From: Sanguinoderma infundibulare
Taxonomy: Eukaryota > Basidiomycota > Agaricomycetes > Polyporales > Polyporaceae
NCBI GenBank assembly: GCA_032821775.1
Contig: JAVLRN010000001.1
Location: 744,001-808,000, forward strand
Length of the DNA stretch: 64,000 nt
Direction: 5' to 3'
The position numbers were made by a program, and so were the translations under genes. Shown piece after piece: positions 1-11,111 of this stretch; within the stretch, counting starts at the first letter, position 1, and every line of letters starts with the position of its first letter. The notes beneath the pieces are model-generated. The model was given only the letters and a program-made list of their open reading frames with translations, had not been told where the DNA came from and did not search any database.

Positions 1-349
1 GACCGTTACGAAGACAACGTCTCCAAGCGGCGCGCTTCCCGCATGAAAAATGCTGCCGTCATGAAAGGGTACATTCCCACCCTCTGTCGTGATATCTCAC
101 TTGAACTGACCGATTTAGAATCGTCGAGTACCGTGTCGGTTGCGCACACTCGCTCCCTGAAGTCGGCGACCGTACACCGTTGCTTGGAAGCAGGAACCAA
201 AGTCCGATGCCGATCACCCGACGTGCTGCACCCGATGGGATGCTGTCTAGCGTGTCTTCTAAGCCTGCCATTCATCGCCCTGGGTCCAACTTGAATCCTC
301 AGTACGGGAGCGTTATTGTTGGAGGCCCACGGGAAAACGGCGAGGACTG
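1..349 (+). CDS. 3' end of an unrecognised gene
   Basis: The DNA is CpG-rich and single-copy in style. Frame 1 is open from base 1 and reads a basic segment (KRRASRMKNAA). A GT at about 88 and an AG at about 162 would make a roughly 75-bp intron. The join continues in frame 3 to a TGA at 347-349, giving a C-terminus rich in Pro, Arg, Ser and Gly that ends in GGPRENGED. I do not recognise the family, and only the end of the gene is present. It would converge on the E2 gene, whose stop lies about 190 bp downstream. The intron is my inference; the alternative is that this is noncoding. A minus-strand open frame over 6-359 has no recognisable domain. Confidence 0.35.
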
Positions 350-536
350 ATTTACCCAAAGCTTAGGATGCGTTTATACAGTCTAGAGGCGCGTAATGGC
401 CATCGGGATATCTGTAATTGTTTCAATGGATCCAATTTGTGCGGAGTGGTTGTGGCTGCCATAACAAATGCCATCGTCCTGTTTGAGGAATACGCGATGT
501 GAGGCTTGATGCTACAATGCAGATCCCCGGGCTCGT

Positions 537-2272
537 TTATACGCCATCGGCGATAAGTCTCTGGGGTGCTTCGACCCAGCTCCTCCAAGTCTCCATGAAT
601 GCGACGAGCTCTGCGCCTTCCACCACACGGTGGTCCGCTGACCAACTGACCCCGACCTTGAGCCTCCGCTCGCCCTGCCCGTCTCCTCTCTCAACATCCC
701 ACACCCACTTTGCCCTTCCAATTGCCACAATTGCCACACCCCCACCAGGAATCAACACCGGCGTCGCGCTCTCAACCGCCCCAATCCCCCCAACGTTTGA
801 CACGCTGACCGTCCCTCCCCTTTTGGGCATCTCCTTCGGCGTAAGCATGCACGGCACTTGGCGTCCGAGATGCGAGATGTGCTTGAGCTGCGACGCGAGC
901 GCGTACACACTCTGGGTGTCGACCGCCTGGATCGTGGGCGTGTACAGGCCGGTTGGGGTGGAGAGCGCGATGCTGATGTCCGCGCTCGGGCGGAGGGTCA
1001 TCGTCGGCCTGCTGGAGCTCTCGGGGTCGGACCCGGACGCGATGGACGAGCGGAAGAGCGGCCACTCGTGCATCGCCTTTGCGAGCGTCTTGAGGAGAAC
1101 GGGGAGGTAGGTGAGACGGGTATAGTGGCCGGACGAGGGGACCTCTGGGGCTGCGGGAGGGGCATAGAAGGACGCAGGGGAGATGACTTGGGACGAGTGA
1201 GACGACTGCGCGGATGGCGGGAGGTAGTGCTTGGGCACGTGCGCGTCGAGAATGGGAAGTAGGTTGTGCAGTTCTGTAAGGTCGAGGCTTGAAGAGCAGC
1301 TGTGCAGCAAGTTAGCGGGAGTGGGACGCGATAGATAGTGATATTCAAGCATAATCCAGCATCATACCTGAATTGAGGAATAGTGAGGCTCTGTGTAAAC
1401 GGTGTTGAGCATTCCATACACAAACACTTGGCGACAAACAGACCTTCTCCATAGCTTTCCACATGTTGAACCGCGTACGGTTGAGCTCGACGGTGATGTC
1501 CTGACCGGGGACAACACGTGAAGCGTAGTGCGGGTGCGCGTTGTGAGTCGTCCCTTTCAAGAACGCGTCCACGTCGCGTTTCTCGATGCGCCCGTCCTTG
1601 CCACTTCCCGGTGCAAGATTATTCAGGTCGACGTTGCACTCGCGGGCGTAATGGCGCACAGAGGGGGTCGCGAGCACATCGCGAGCAAAGGCTCGGAATG
1701 TGCGATTGTCTTGTGGAACGTTTGGGTCCAAGGGATGAGGTCGGCGTGCTGGAGTTACTAACTCGCGTTGCTGCTGTGGAGAAACGTTAGCAGGAGGAGG
1801 AGACTGTGAGTGCTCCGGCGGAGTGTTGAGAACGTCATGTGGAGAATGAGGGGGGTCCGACTCGGGGGGAGCGAGGGGGTCGTCAGCTACTTGGATGGTG
1901 CATAGGTCCTGGCCGACCTTGGCTACGGCACCTTCCTCAACAAAGAGCTCCATGACGATACCGTCGAAGGGACTGGTGATTTCGACGCTGGCTTTATCGC
2001 TTTGAACTTCACACAGAGGATCAAAGGTGTGCACGGGAGTGGAAGGCTTAATGTTCCTGTAGGCCGACGGGGAGGATTTGGGACGTGAACACGAAGCTCG
2101 GGGTGATTAGCGAGAGCACTGACCACTTGATGACTTCGACCTCTGTGATGCCCTCGCCAATATCAGCTAGCTTGAAGCGTTTGAGAGCATGGTGAGGGCG
2201 ACAAGTGTGGAAAAGCGCGCGGGGTAATGAGCAACAGCGAGTTGCGAGCGCGACGGGGTGTCTGAAGAGCAT
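537..2272 (-). CDS. DBT: Branched-chain 2-oxo acid dehydrogenase E2 (lipoyl dihydrolipoamide acyltransferase)
   Basis: This is the E2 core of the mitochondrial complex that degrades Val, Leu and Ile; it moves the acyl group from lipoate to CoA. Exons are 2272-2124, 2056-1444, 1390-1368 (23 nt) and 1299-537, with introns of 67, 53 and 68 bp, all GT-AG, giving 515 aa. Order of parts: an Arg-rich presequence with no acidic residues (MLFRHPVALATRCC), a lipoyl domain starting at FKLADIGEGI with the lipoyl lysine in EVQSDKASV, a Pro/Ser linker, an E1/E3-binding domain (VLATPSVRHYARE to GRIEKRDVDAFL), and the catalytic domain ending in SWSADHRVVEGAEL. The SDKAS and IGEGI signatures fit the branched-chain branch of the family better than pyruvate E2. 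The family motif DHRxxDG reads DHRVVEG here, so Asp is replaced by Glu. An upstream Met at 2320 is possible, but the Met at 2272 starts the better targeting peptide. The gene is divergent from dhc1. Confidence 0.93.
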
Positions 2273-2709
2273 GGTGCTCTCGCTGGGACTGGGAGTTGCA
2301 GACTGGACTTGTTGAACCAAGATTGGGCTTACTTATAGTGCTCGGACAGCGGCAGACGAGGCCAAGATCCGGTGGCCGTTGAGAGCCACTCACATGCACC
2401 TCTTCCCTGCGCGCCTTTGGGGCGAGGGCGGAGAGGGCGTCTGCAGTGAGATCCGACATCTCTCCCGCCCTCTGTCCTCCCCCGTCGCCCGACTCTTGTC
2501 GCTCGACGCCCGCCACGCCGTCCATCGTCCTAGAGGCTCCTTCGGCGCGTATATACCGTCTCTCCGCCCTCTTCACCGCCCTCCCTCCTCGCCCGTCACA
2601 ATCTGACGCGTCCCGCAGTCGCTTCGTGTATCTGCTCTTCCGTTGATCTTGTCGACTTCTCGTCCCAAGTCAGACGCTTAGACCCTTCTCAGCAGCACGC
2701 TCAGTCACC
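2273..2709. promoter_or_regulatory. Shared divergent promoter region of the E2 and dynein tail genes
   Basis: About 437 bp separate the two start codons. The stretch contains long C/T-rich tracts just upstream of the dynein ATG (about 2565-2690), typical of fungal core promoters, and a TATA-like GTATATA near 2549. No coding frame with recognisable content lies here. That the two genes share regulation is inferred from geometry only. Confidence 0.5.
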
Positions 2710-5700
2710 ATGGCAGGCGTGGAGCCACCGCTCGCTCCATTAGCAAACGGCCTCAGTCGTACCAATGGCGCACTTAACGGCAATGGCGATCTCCACGACG
2801 GCATGTCCGAGCCTGCCATCTCCTTTGACCCCACAGTCTTTCGTTCATATCTTCTCTCTCTCCTTCCTCCCATTCTCGCTGCATCCCCAGAGGAGCTGGA
2901 ATCCATCTTCGATGACGACTTTCATGACCGTGTCTCGCGCTTCGCAGGAGAGGGTTCTGGCGTCGTCTATGTCGTAAAGAAGAAGGACGAACAAGAATGT
3001 GAGTCCTGCCCGTCTTTGATCTTCGTCCATCTACTCACTCCCTCCAGCCGAGGACGCCCCGCCCACATACTCTTACAAGCTCACCCAGACACTCACTTAC
3101 GACCCCTCTCATGCCACCACTCTTGCAATCATCAAGCGAGGTCCTATCCTCGATCCCACGTCCCCTTTGGCAACACAACTCCATATCATGAATCTCTTTG
3201 GCAGCGATGAGACTCCCTATGAGAGTTTGCATGCCCTCATCAGTAGCGCCATGAAGCCCTATTTCGAAGCTTTCGCCGTTGCCCGTGGTGGAGGCAAGGA
3301 TGGCGATGGCAAAATGGGTCAGTTCAGTGCGCAGTTGCTGCTTCGTTCCCAACCCTCATCTCCCTCACAGGTATTCCGGTCACCAAGAAGAAATTCGCCG
3401 AACTCGAGCTCTCCCTCCTACACCTCCAGCAGAACGTTGAAATCCCCGAAACCCACCTGATCATTCACCCCCTCATTCAACGTATTGTCGAACAGGCCCG
3501 CGCCTCTGGTGCAAGACCCAACATCTCCGACATCCCGACCAAGCAGCTCAATGACAGTTCTTTCCTCAACACCCTCCAGAGTCACGTCAACCAGTGGATC
3601 AAGTCCATTCAGACCGTCACCAAGCTCACTCGTGATGTTGGTTCTGGGACCGCATCCCAGGAAATCAATTTTTGGCTCAGTTTGGAACGCGCCCTCGAAG
3701 GTATCGAGACCCAACTCCGGAGCGAGGAGGTCAACATGGTCATGGATTGTCTCCGAAATGCGAAGCGTTTCCATGCCACCGTCAGTTTCATTGCGGATAC
3801 CGGTCTGAGGGACGCCACCGACACCGGTAAGTTACTTGACAAGGCACTGTTACTGCATTTTTTCTGAAAGTGGTGCGCGAATAGTGCACAAGTACAACCA
3901 GCTCATGAAGGATTTCCCCCTCAACGAGCTGCTGTCCGCGACCGATCTTGACAAGATCCAGGAGGCGGTTGTCCTCATCTTTGGTCACATCAACCGCAAG
4001 CTCAGGTTGTCCCCGTACCCTATCCGCCGCGCTTTGCCCCTCGTCGAAGCGATTTCCAAGGATTTCAACGACCAGCTGCTGCGTGTGCTCACGTCCCATC
4101 GGCTGCTCTACATGCCGTATGAGACATTTGAGCGTCTGCTCTCCCAAACCATGGCCATCTTCCGCACCTGGGACGATCATATGAAGGAGTTCACCAACGT
4201 TGCTCGTGAGGTCACTCGCAAGCGTCAGGAGAAGTTCATTCCTATCAAGGTTGTCCCTGCCCATGCCAAGCTCCAGGACCGCATCCGTTATCTGCGCGAT
4301 TGGCGGAAGCAGCACGAGCAACTCGCCGTCATGACCGGCCCTACCAAGGGCCTCAGCGGCGTCGGTTCTGAGATGGGCAGTATGGATATGGAAGCTGAGG
4401 TGAAGGAGGCTTACGAGGTCATGAAGCGGATAGACGTCCTCGACGTGTCTACAGGCGAGTAATGTCCTTTCTCTCGTGTTGCAAGTATTGACGATCTTGC
4501 AGAGGGTAGTGAAATTTGGGTCGCTGCCGAGAACGCGTACAACGAGCGTGTCGCTCGCGTGGAGAACCAGATTATCGCACGCCTGCGTGACAGATTAGGG
4601 ACGGCACGCAATGCGAACGAGATGTTCCGCGTGTTCTCAAAGTTCAATGCGCTGTTCGTCCGCCCCAAGGTAGGCGCGCTGACGATTGTCAAGCCTCGCT
4701 GTATATGTAATGCCCATCCTTGCGCAGATCCGTGGTGCGATCCAGGAGTACCAGACGCAGCTCATCGACTCCGTAAAGGAGGACATTAAACGTTTACACG
4801 ACAAGGTTAGTTGTGCTGCTTCGTAGGACGTAAATTCTACTCACGCACGATTACCAGTTCAAAACGCAATATCGGTTCTCCGAAGCGTACCACATGTCCC
4901 AGATGCGCGACCTTCCTCCAATCTCCGGCGCCATCACCTGGGCTCGGCAGATCGACCGCCAACTGCAGACGTACATGAAGCGCGTCGAGGATGTACTTGG
5001 AAAGGGTTGGGAGCTCTACGCCGAGGGACAGAAGCTCCAGTCCGAGTCGTCGGCATTCCGCAAGAAGCTCGACGTCCGGCCTGTCTATGAAGCGTGGCTG
5101 CATGACATCAATCGGCGCGACATGGGTGTCGGTGGACGGTTGTTCGAGATCGTCCGTTTGCGCGGTGGAGGTTTTCAGCTTGCAGTAAACTTCGACCCGC
5201 AGATCATCACGCTGTTCAAGGAAGTTCGCAACCTCCTCTGGCAGAATTTCCAGGTGCCACATGCGATCACCAACATGGCCAAGGACGCCAAGCGGGTGTA
5301 TCCTCACGCCGTCAGCTTGATGGAAACCGTACGGACGTATGGCCAGACGTTGGACTTGGTGGAGAAAAACAAGGGTATCGAGTGGCTTGTTGCAGAATAC
5401 CGAAATGAGGCGCAGCGAATGGTTACTCGGGGTGAGTCGGACGTGATTAGCGTGACCGTACAACTTCTCGAGCTCAACCTTGTATTCAGGCATGAACATT
5501 CGATGGGACTACTTCGTCAATCAGTACGACACTGCCAGATACGTATCCGGTGACGGAGCCCGCGACAACCGGCATATCCTTTTCGTGAGGGAGTTTGCTA
5601 GTGTCGTGTCCATCCTTCAGGTAATTCGAAGCGCCTCGGGATCCTCTTTCCAGATACTCACTCGATTCCCTCGCCTTGTGATCCTCTCCAGGATAAGACG

Positions 5701-6902
5701 AACAACGTCATCGACTTGTACAAGGATATTCTACGGTCCGTTGAAGAGCTGTCAACATGCCCGTACACTACGGAAGCGTTCCGCGATCTGTTGAGCAAGA
5801 TCCAAGCAGCAGTAAGCACGGTCCCACTCCTGGATCATACACTAGTGCTCATTGTCTGGTTGTAGATCGATCGGCTGAACCTGGAGGGTTATGCGAATCT
5901 AGATCACTGGGTGGCCGAGCTCGACCACCGGATAGAGGGTATCCTTCTACAACGTGTGACACACGTCATCCAACAATGGTGCAACGAGTTCGAGCGAACG
6001 GATGAGCATGAACGAAGAGAGCCCATCACTCTCAACAAGCGTCGCGACAAGCGTGCTAAAGACGACAAGGTTAGTGTGCATGTACTTGCGGCGTTTATTT
6101 CATGGTGTAACTGTCAACCCTCGCAGTCCGCGGAAGGACAATTGGTCTTGGCACCAATCGTTCACGAGATTCGCATCCAGAATCAAGTCATCTTCTTGGA
6201 TCCCCCAATCGAGCATGCCCGTGCAGTATGGGTTCGTCAATTGCACGAGTGGTTAGGTAGGTTCATGGACATATTTTTAACCCTGGATTATTGTTTACAC
6301 ATCCGGTCCTTACCCAAGGTACCGTTTGTCGCCTACGACGGATACAGAGTTCACGCTATGAGATCGGGCTGCAAATGCAAGGAAACACAGTCACAGACCT
6401 GACGTATACTTCCCTCGTACGTGTTCCATCTGAATCATCGTTGCTTGATCACTAACTCGTGTCGCAGCTCACCCAGTTCCCTGACGCGACGCTGGAAAAA
6501 CCGTTCTCCCTGATTGAACAGAAGGTCCAGTCGTTACGTGACTACGTCGGGAAATGGCTTCAATTCCAGTCTCTCTGGGATCTCGAGGCGGAATACGTCT
6601 TCAATCGTCTCGGTGACTCGCTCGCACTCTGGCAACAGCTTCTCACCGAGATTAAGAAGGCGCGATCAACGTTCGACACCTCGGAGACGCAGAAGTCGTT
6701 CGGTGTCTGCGTCATCGACTACGAGCAAGTCCAGGCACGCGTGAATGCCAAGTACGATGCCTGGCAGCGGGACATCCTTAGCAGGTTCGGTGTCAAGCTT
6801 GGGAACGCGATGAAGGAAATGCACGCCTCCATTTTGAAGGCTCGCAACGACCTGGAACATCAATCAATAGAAGGTCTTGTCGGAGCCCCGCGCAGGTTTT
6901 GA
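2710..6902 (+). CDS. dhc1: Cytoplasmic dynein heavy chain, stand-alone tail (split dynein, N-terminal part)
   Basis: Thirteen exons: 2710-2998, 3048-3317, 3371-3826, 3885-4454, 4503-4669, 4728-4805, 4858-5431, 5490-5620, 5692-5811, 5866-6069, 6127-6256, 6319-6416, 6468-6902. They sum to 1173 codons plus stop with every junction in phase. The protein follows the dynein-1 tail (DHC_N1) throughout, with family-typical stretches such as [34 protein letters not shown] [41 protein letters not shown] and [14 protein letters not shown]. The tail dimerises and binds intermediate chains and cargo adaptors. The protein stops in the region matching roughly residue 1200 of full-length heavy chains, after [15 protein letters not shown], before the linker and all AAA+ domains. 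Since the gene is clean, this fits the split dhc1/dhc2 pair known in Agaricomycetes, with the motor half elsewhere. One intron (4455-4502) has a GC donor. Confidence 0.93.
4455..4502 (+). other. GC-AG intron in the dynein tail gene
   Basis: The exon ends ACAG and the intron opens GCGAGT, then closes TTGCAG; it is 48 bp. Only this join gives the expected reading [13 protein letters not shown]. The nearby GT four bases downstream would shift the frame. The donor matches the strong AG|GCAAGT type seen at noncanonical GC-AG introns. Confidence 0.75.
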
Positions 6903-8220
6903 TCGTGGTGTTCCCGGCTCTGTCGTCGTCGCCGTTAGGCTAGCTGGGGTGTCGCTCTCCTATTGTCGTGTACATTGCTGTGCTTGTCCATGTCTCTCCA
7001 TGCATGTATCCACACGTTCGTAATGACTTTTTACCATACGTTTTGTACCTATATAGTCATATACCCGTACTATTCCAATGGTTGTGTGTTGCAAGGAGTG
7101 GACTCTAGCAATCGTCGAAGATTATAGACATGCATAAATCCCCGATACCGTCAGGTAGAGGGTCTTTGGTAGACTCCAACCAGTCGTACGGAGCCCATCA
7201 GCCATCAGCGGTGATCGAAAGGGGGACAGCACTCCGTGACGACTGGTACAGTGCTTTGCAAAAAACACCTTGCAGGTTGCATGCCCGGAGGGTGATTAAA
7301 CATTCCCAGGTTGGTCACCGAGACGCCCATACCAATGAGGCACCGTACATTGGTAGGAGAGACCAACGCCGACTAGGGCTCGGCATCGTTCCGTTTAAAA
7401 CAGGTGTTTTTCCGTCCGTCTAAAAAGACAGGTGTCCTGTTTGAACGGTTCCCACAACCCCGTCTCCAAGGATGTTTCCCCAGATCAGGCAGGCATCTTT
7501 GAACACCTGTTCTCCATCAGTAATTCACACGAGTTCTGAACGTCTGGATACCTGGCGCTTAGGGCGCCTAAGAGGGTGAAAACACAGACATTAACCTACC
7601 GTCGGCCACCCACCCTTCGCGGTGCCACGGTTTGAAGTGCAGGAGGTATTATTGCTTTTGCGCAACCATCTGGGAGTGCGCAGTCCATGTGCGGGTACTG
7701 GAGAGCATGTCAGTGCTCGCACATTGATGCATGGCGATGACTAGTATTGCGGACGATGGTGCCCGTTGTGCACTGGTTTTGTCGTCAGAGGGTGTTTGTA
7801 GGGGGCATCCGAGCCATTGTGGGTCTTGTTGGACCTTTCGCTGCACTGTGAGTGTCCCTTTCAAAATGTCTGACAGGGTAGTTTTGCACCTCTGACCTCT
7901 GACCTCTGGCATGTCTGAAATTGGTCTGAATTTATCTGAAAATGTCTAAAAACGTCTGAAACGTCTGTGACAGACGTCTCAGAACTCCTGGGAATTTCTG
8001 ATGTCCACCCAATAATGCCCATCTACCATTTCTTAACACATTTTTCTGTCCATATATGTACTCTGTCTGTATGATTATGCAACTTGTCTATGCCTCCCCA
8101 CTCTGGACTTCTCTCGAGTGCCATCACTGAAGACATGCCTCAAGTTGCTATCAGCAACCCCTGCTTGCTGCAGAACATCCAGCCCAACATCCTAGGTCCA
8201 TCATGGGTAGCTAGTGGAGA
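6903..8220. other. Intergenic region between dhc1 and the transposon island
   Basis: No convincing gene is present. The first 200 bases look like a 3' UTR. Bases 7179-7246 hold an imperfect inverted repeat (ACCAGTCGTACGGAG against CTCCGTGACGACTGGT). CpG stays frequent to about 7.8 kb and then falls, marking the edge between gene-rich DNA and the decayed repeats. Confidence 0.55.
7885..7975. repeat. CTCTGAC tandem and GTCTGAAA-rich low-complexity tract
   Basis: Three head-to-tail CTCTGAC-type units at about 7890-7910 run into a string of TCTGAA-like words, ending in a hairpin with arms ACGTCTG and CAGACGT. It is probably simple-sequence drift at the edge of the transposon island. Confidence 0.5.
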
Positions 8221-8581
8221 TGTTGAGCATAGTGGGGATGCCACTATGGGGTGCAGCTACATGCAGTGTGCTCACATACTCACCTGGCTAGAGAGAGGTA
8301 GAGGCTTGTAGAGATGAGTGAGGAAAAGAGCGAGAAGAGCTGTTGCTATTAGGGTCAATGGGGGCCATATATATACTACATGGGGGACTGTATTAGTAAT
8401 GTTATACAGTACCAGTGCACACTGCCAGAACATCTGGATAGAAGGCAGTGCATCACATAAAATGATCATGTGGGAGGTGGCTATACAGTGTCTGTGCTGA
8501 TAGATGAGATATCAGGTTGTGCTGATATCTGTGTATGCAGCTATGCCATGCATTGCTATGCTAGGCTATGCATGTTCAACA
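8221..8581 (-). repeat. Copia-1 3' LTR
   Basis: It is 361 bp and begins TGTTGAGCATAG and ends TTCAACA on the plus strand. It matches the right LTR almost throughout, with differences clustered in the first 25 bases and at the end (CATGTTCAACA against CGCATTCGACA, all transitions). Confidence 0.93.
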
Positions 8582-8592
8582 CTCCCCCTCGC
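8582..8592 (-). promoter_or_regulatory. Copia-1 polypurine tract
   Basis: On the minus strand GCGAGGGGGAG lies directly against the TG of the 3' LTR. This is the expected site of plus-strand DNA priming. Confidence 0.8.
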
Positions 8593-8631
8593 TAAGTATG
8601 CACTCACAAGTATGCAAGCAGATATGGCACT

Positions 8632-10586
8632 TTAAGCTGCCTTAGGGAAATGCAAGCCAAGATGGGGACAGAAGTGATGGAACTTCATGGTGCCCAAATT
8701 CTTGGTAAAAATATCAGTGGGATTGTTAGTCCCTTTGACATAAAATATGTCAGTGATACCTTGATCATACACTTCACAGACATAATGGTAGCAGATGTTG
8801 ATGTGCTTTGACCTTGCTTCCATGATGGCATTTTGTCTGATATGTATGGAGCCTTGATTGTCTTTAGAGAGTGGTACATGACTGAGGTTGTAGCCAAGTT
8901 CAGCAAGCAAGTTGTGAACTCAAACTACTTGGTGACTACAGTTGCTCATTGCCATATACTCAGCCTCAGTGGAGGAGAGAGCAATGGTCTTCTGTGCACA
9001 TGAAACCCATGAGAATGCACAGTTTGCTAACTTCAGCATAAAGCTAGTTTGTGAGCATCGAGTGTGTGGGTCTGAAGCCAAACCCAATCACTATCAGTTG
9101 CGGCAATTAAGCTGAGCTGAGAATTGCTGTTATAAACCAAGGTATAGTTCTTGGTACCAACGAGGTAGCAGCAAATGTGGAGTGCCTTGCTGAGATGGTC
9201 CTTGGTTGGATTTGTGGTGTACTGTGCCAGTTTGGTCACAGTAAAAGCTATATCCGGCCTTGTATCCAGCATGAGGTAGAGTAGAGAGCTGATAACTTTC
9301 TGATACCTGGAGCGAAGCTCCAGTGTAGCTTGTCCTGTGTTAGGTGCAGGTATGTAACCCACAGGAAGTGGAGTTGAAGATGGTCACATGTTTATTATAC
9401 CACAGTGGTCCAGTACTTTCTCCAAGTATGCGTGCTGATCTAAAAAGATCTTTTGACCTATACAAGTAATGCACATACACAAAAACTCTTTGGCATCACC
9501 AAGATTGCAGCATTCCCATTTCTTCATGAAGTGAGCTTTAAGTAATGCTACAAGCTTCTTGTTGTGCCCACAAAAAAGTGCATCATCAATGTAGACAATT
9601 ACAACTATCATCGCACCATCAGAGTGACATTTGTAGATGTATAAACCTGCATTGTTGGTGAGCCGATGATAGCCCATCAACTTCATGGACTCAGACAAGG
9701 TGCACCACTATGCTAAACCTGCCTGCTTAAGCCCATATAGAGCACGCTTCAATCTGAAGACTTTGTGCTTGGAGCCAGGAATGTGAAATCCTTCTGGCTG
9801 CTCCAGGTAGATTTCCTCATTCAGTTTGCCATACAAATAAGCACTGCGAACATTGAGTCCTGAGATGTGCCAGTCCTTGAGTGCTGCAAGCACCATGATG
9901 AGATGGACTGTCTCAAAGTGGACAACTGGGGAGAATATCTTGTCAAAGTCTTTGCCTTCGATCTGGAAGAAGCCTTTTGCAACAAGTCTGGCTTTCTTAC
10001 GACCATCAGTTTTGACATTGAATACCCAGTGATTTTTCATGACCTTACATCCTTTCAGATGGTTGACCAGGTCATAAACATCGCACCTGCGAAGGGCCTC
10101 TAGTTCTTCATGGCAAGCAGTAAACCACTCCTTTTGCTCAGCCTTTGGTAGACTGGCAATATCACGGTAAGTCCACTCATGCACATTGGGCAGTGAGACT
10201 TTCTCCCCCTCATCTGGTGGAATTGCTTTCATGATAAGGAATTGGATGAGACTAGCTCCCCCTTTCTGGCATAGTTGTGCCACATCAGTTTCAGATGCAT
10301 GTAAGACATCTTCGACTTCTTCTGACGAGTGATCTGATGACTCTTCTTTAGATTCGTCTTTATCTTCATCCTCATCCTCATCATCATCATCATCATCATC
10401 GTCATCTTCATCTTTGAATTCTTCATCTGAAAGAGTGTCTGAGTGATCTTGACTAGAAGCACCAGACTCAGGTTGAGGTAGGACATATGCAGGTATTGGG
10501 TCTGAACCCAAGTCCTCCTCTTCCTCATCGTCACTATCACTAGATGAGATTATGGGAGTTGATTTCCATGGCATGCTCCATTTCAA
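8632..10586 (-). pseudogene. Copia-1 reverse transcriptase and RNase H
   Basis: An Asp/Glu-rich stretch precedes a copia reverse transcriptase with the NHWVFNVKTDGRKKARLVAKG region, the SAYLYGKLNEEIYLEQPEGF region, ALYGLKQAG and an intact catalytic YIDD (9582-9590). The RNase H part keeps the KDNQGSIHI and NPTDIFTKNLG signatures at its C-terminus, with the stop at 8632. Stops near 9706 and 9363-9384 and losses around 8910-9033 break the frame. Neighbouring integrase lies upstream in the same orientation. The catalytic pair survives although the polyprotein does not. Confidence 0.9.
10355..10415 (-). repeat. ATC/GAT microsatellite coding poly-Asp
   Basis: Repeated CATCAT units encode a run of Asp residues on the minus strand, between the integrase C-terminus and the reverse transcriptase of Copia-1. 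Confidence 0.85.
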
Positions 10587-11111
10587 AGGTGGAAGTGGAA
10601 TGGGTTGATCGCATTCTGCTGATCTTTGTTGTGATTGTGAAAGTGAACGGGCATGGCTAGGTCTGGGAACCTGCTCATCCCTTGAAGGTGGTGTGGTCTA
10701 AGAGTGACTCAGTTGCTCACCAATCAACTTCTTTCATGATCCCCATTTCTCAACATCCTTAAAAATGTCTGTAGGGTGTCGTGATTCACCATAGACATTA
10801 CCTTCATGAACTGGTACATTCTGCTCCCTCACAGACTGTCATGGTGCGACTGGCTGTTCAACTGAAGGAGGTTGTGGCAGCATAGGGTGTTGCACTTCTG
10901 GTACATCTCCTCTGTGCTGTGTGCGAGATTGAGGAGGTACAGGGGGTACAGCCAGAGCTGGTGCATACGCTTGACCTTGCACATTTCCCTTGCCCTTTTT
11001 GGAAGGTTTTGTGGAAGGATGATATTGCTCATCATCATCATCAGAAAGTAAAGAAGGAGTAGTTGCCTGGTCCACAGGTTCAACTTCTTTGAGTGCACTC
11101 TGCTGCCCTTG

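Noticed and set aside
6..359. A 117-codon minus-strand frame at the window start as a gene.
   Set aside because: Its composition shows no domain, and the plus strand gives a better spliced C-terminus.
7372..7470. Inverted words around AAACAGGTG and CAGGTGTCCTG as a possible terminator or MITE.
   Set aside because: The arms are short and imperfect and no borders can be defined.
6850..8200. Continuation of dynein into linker and AAA+ exons.
   Set aside because: None of the conserved words expected after the tail end can be read in any frame downstream, and the DNA soon enters repeats.
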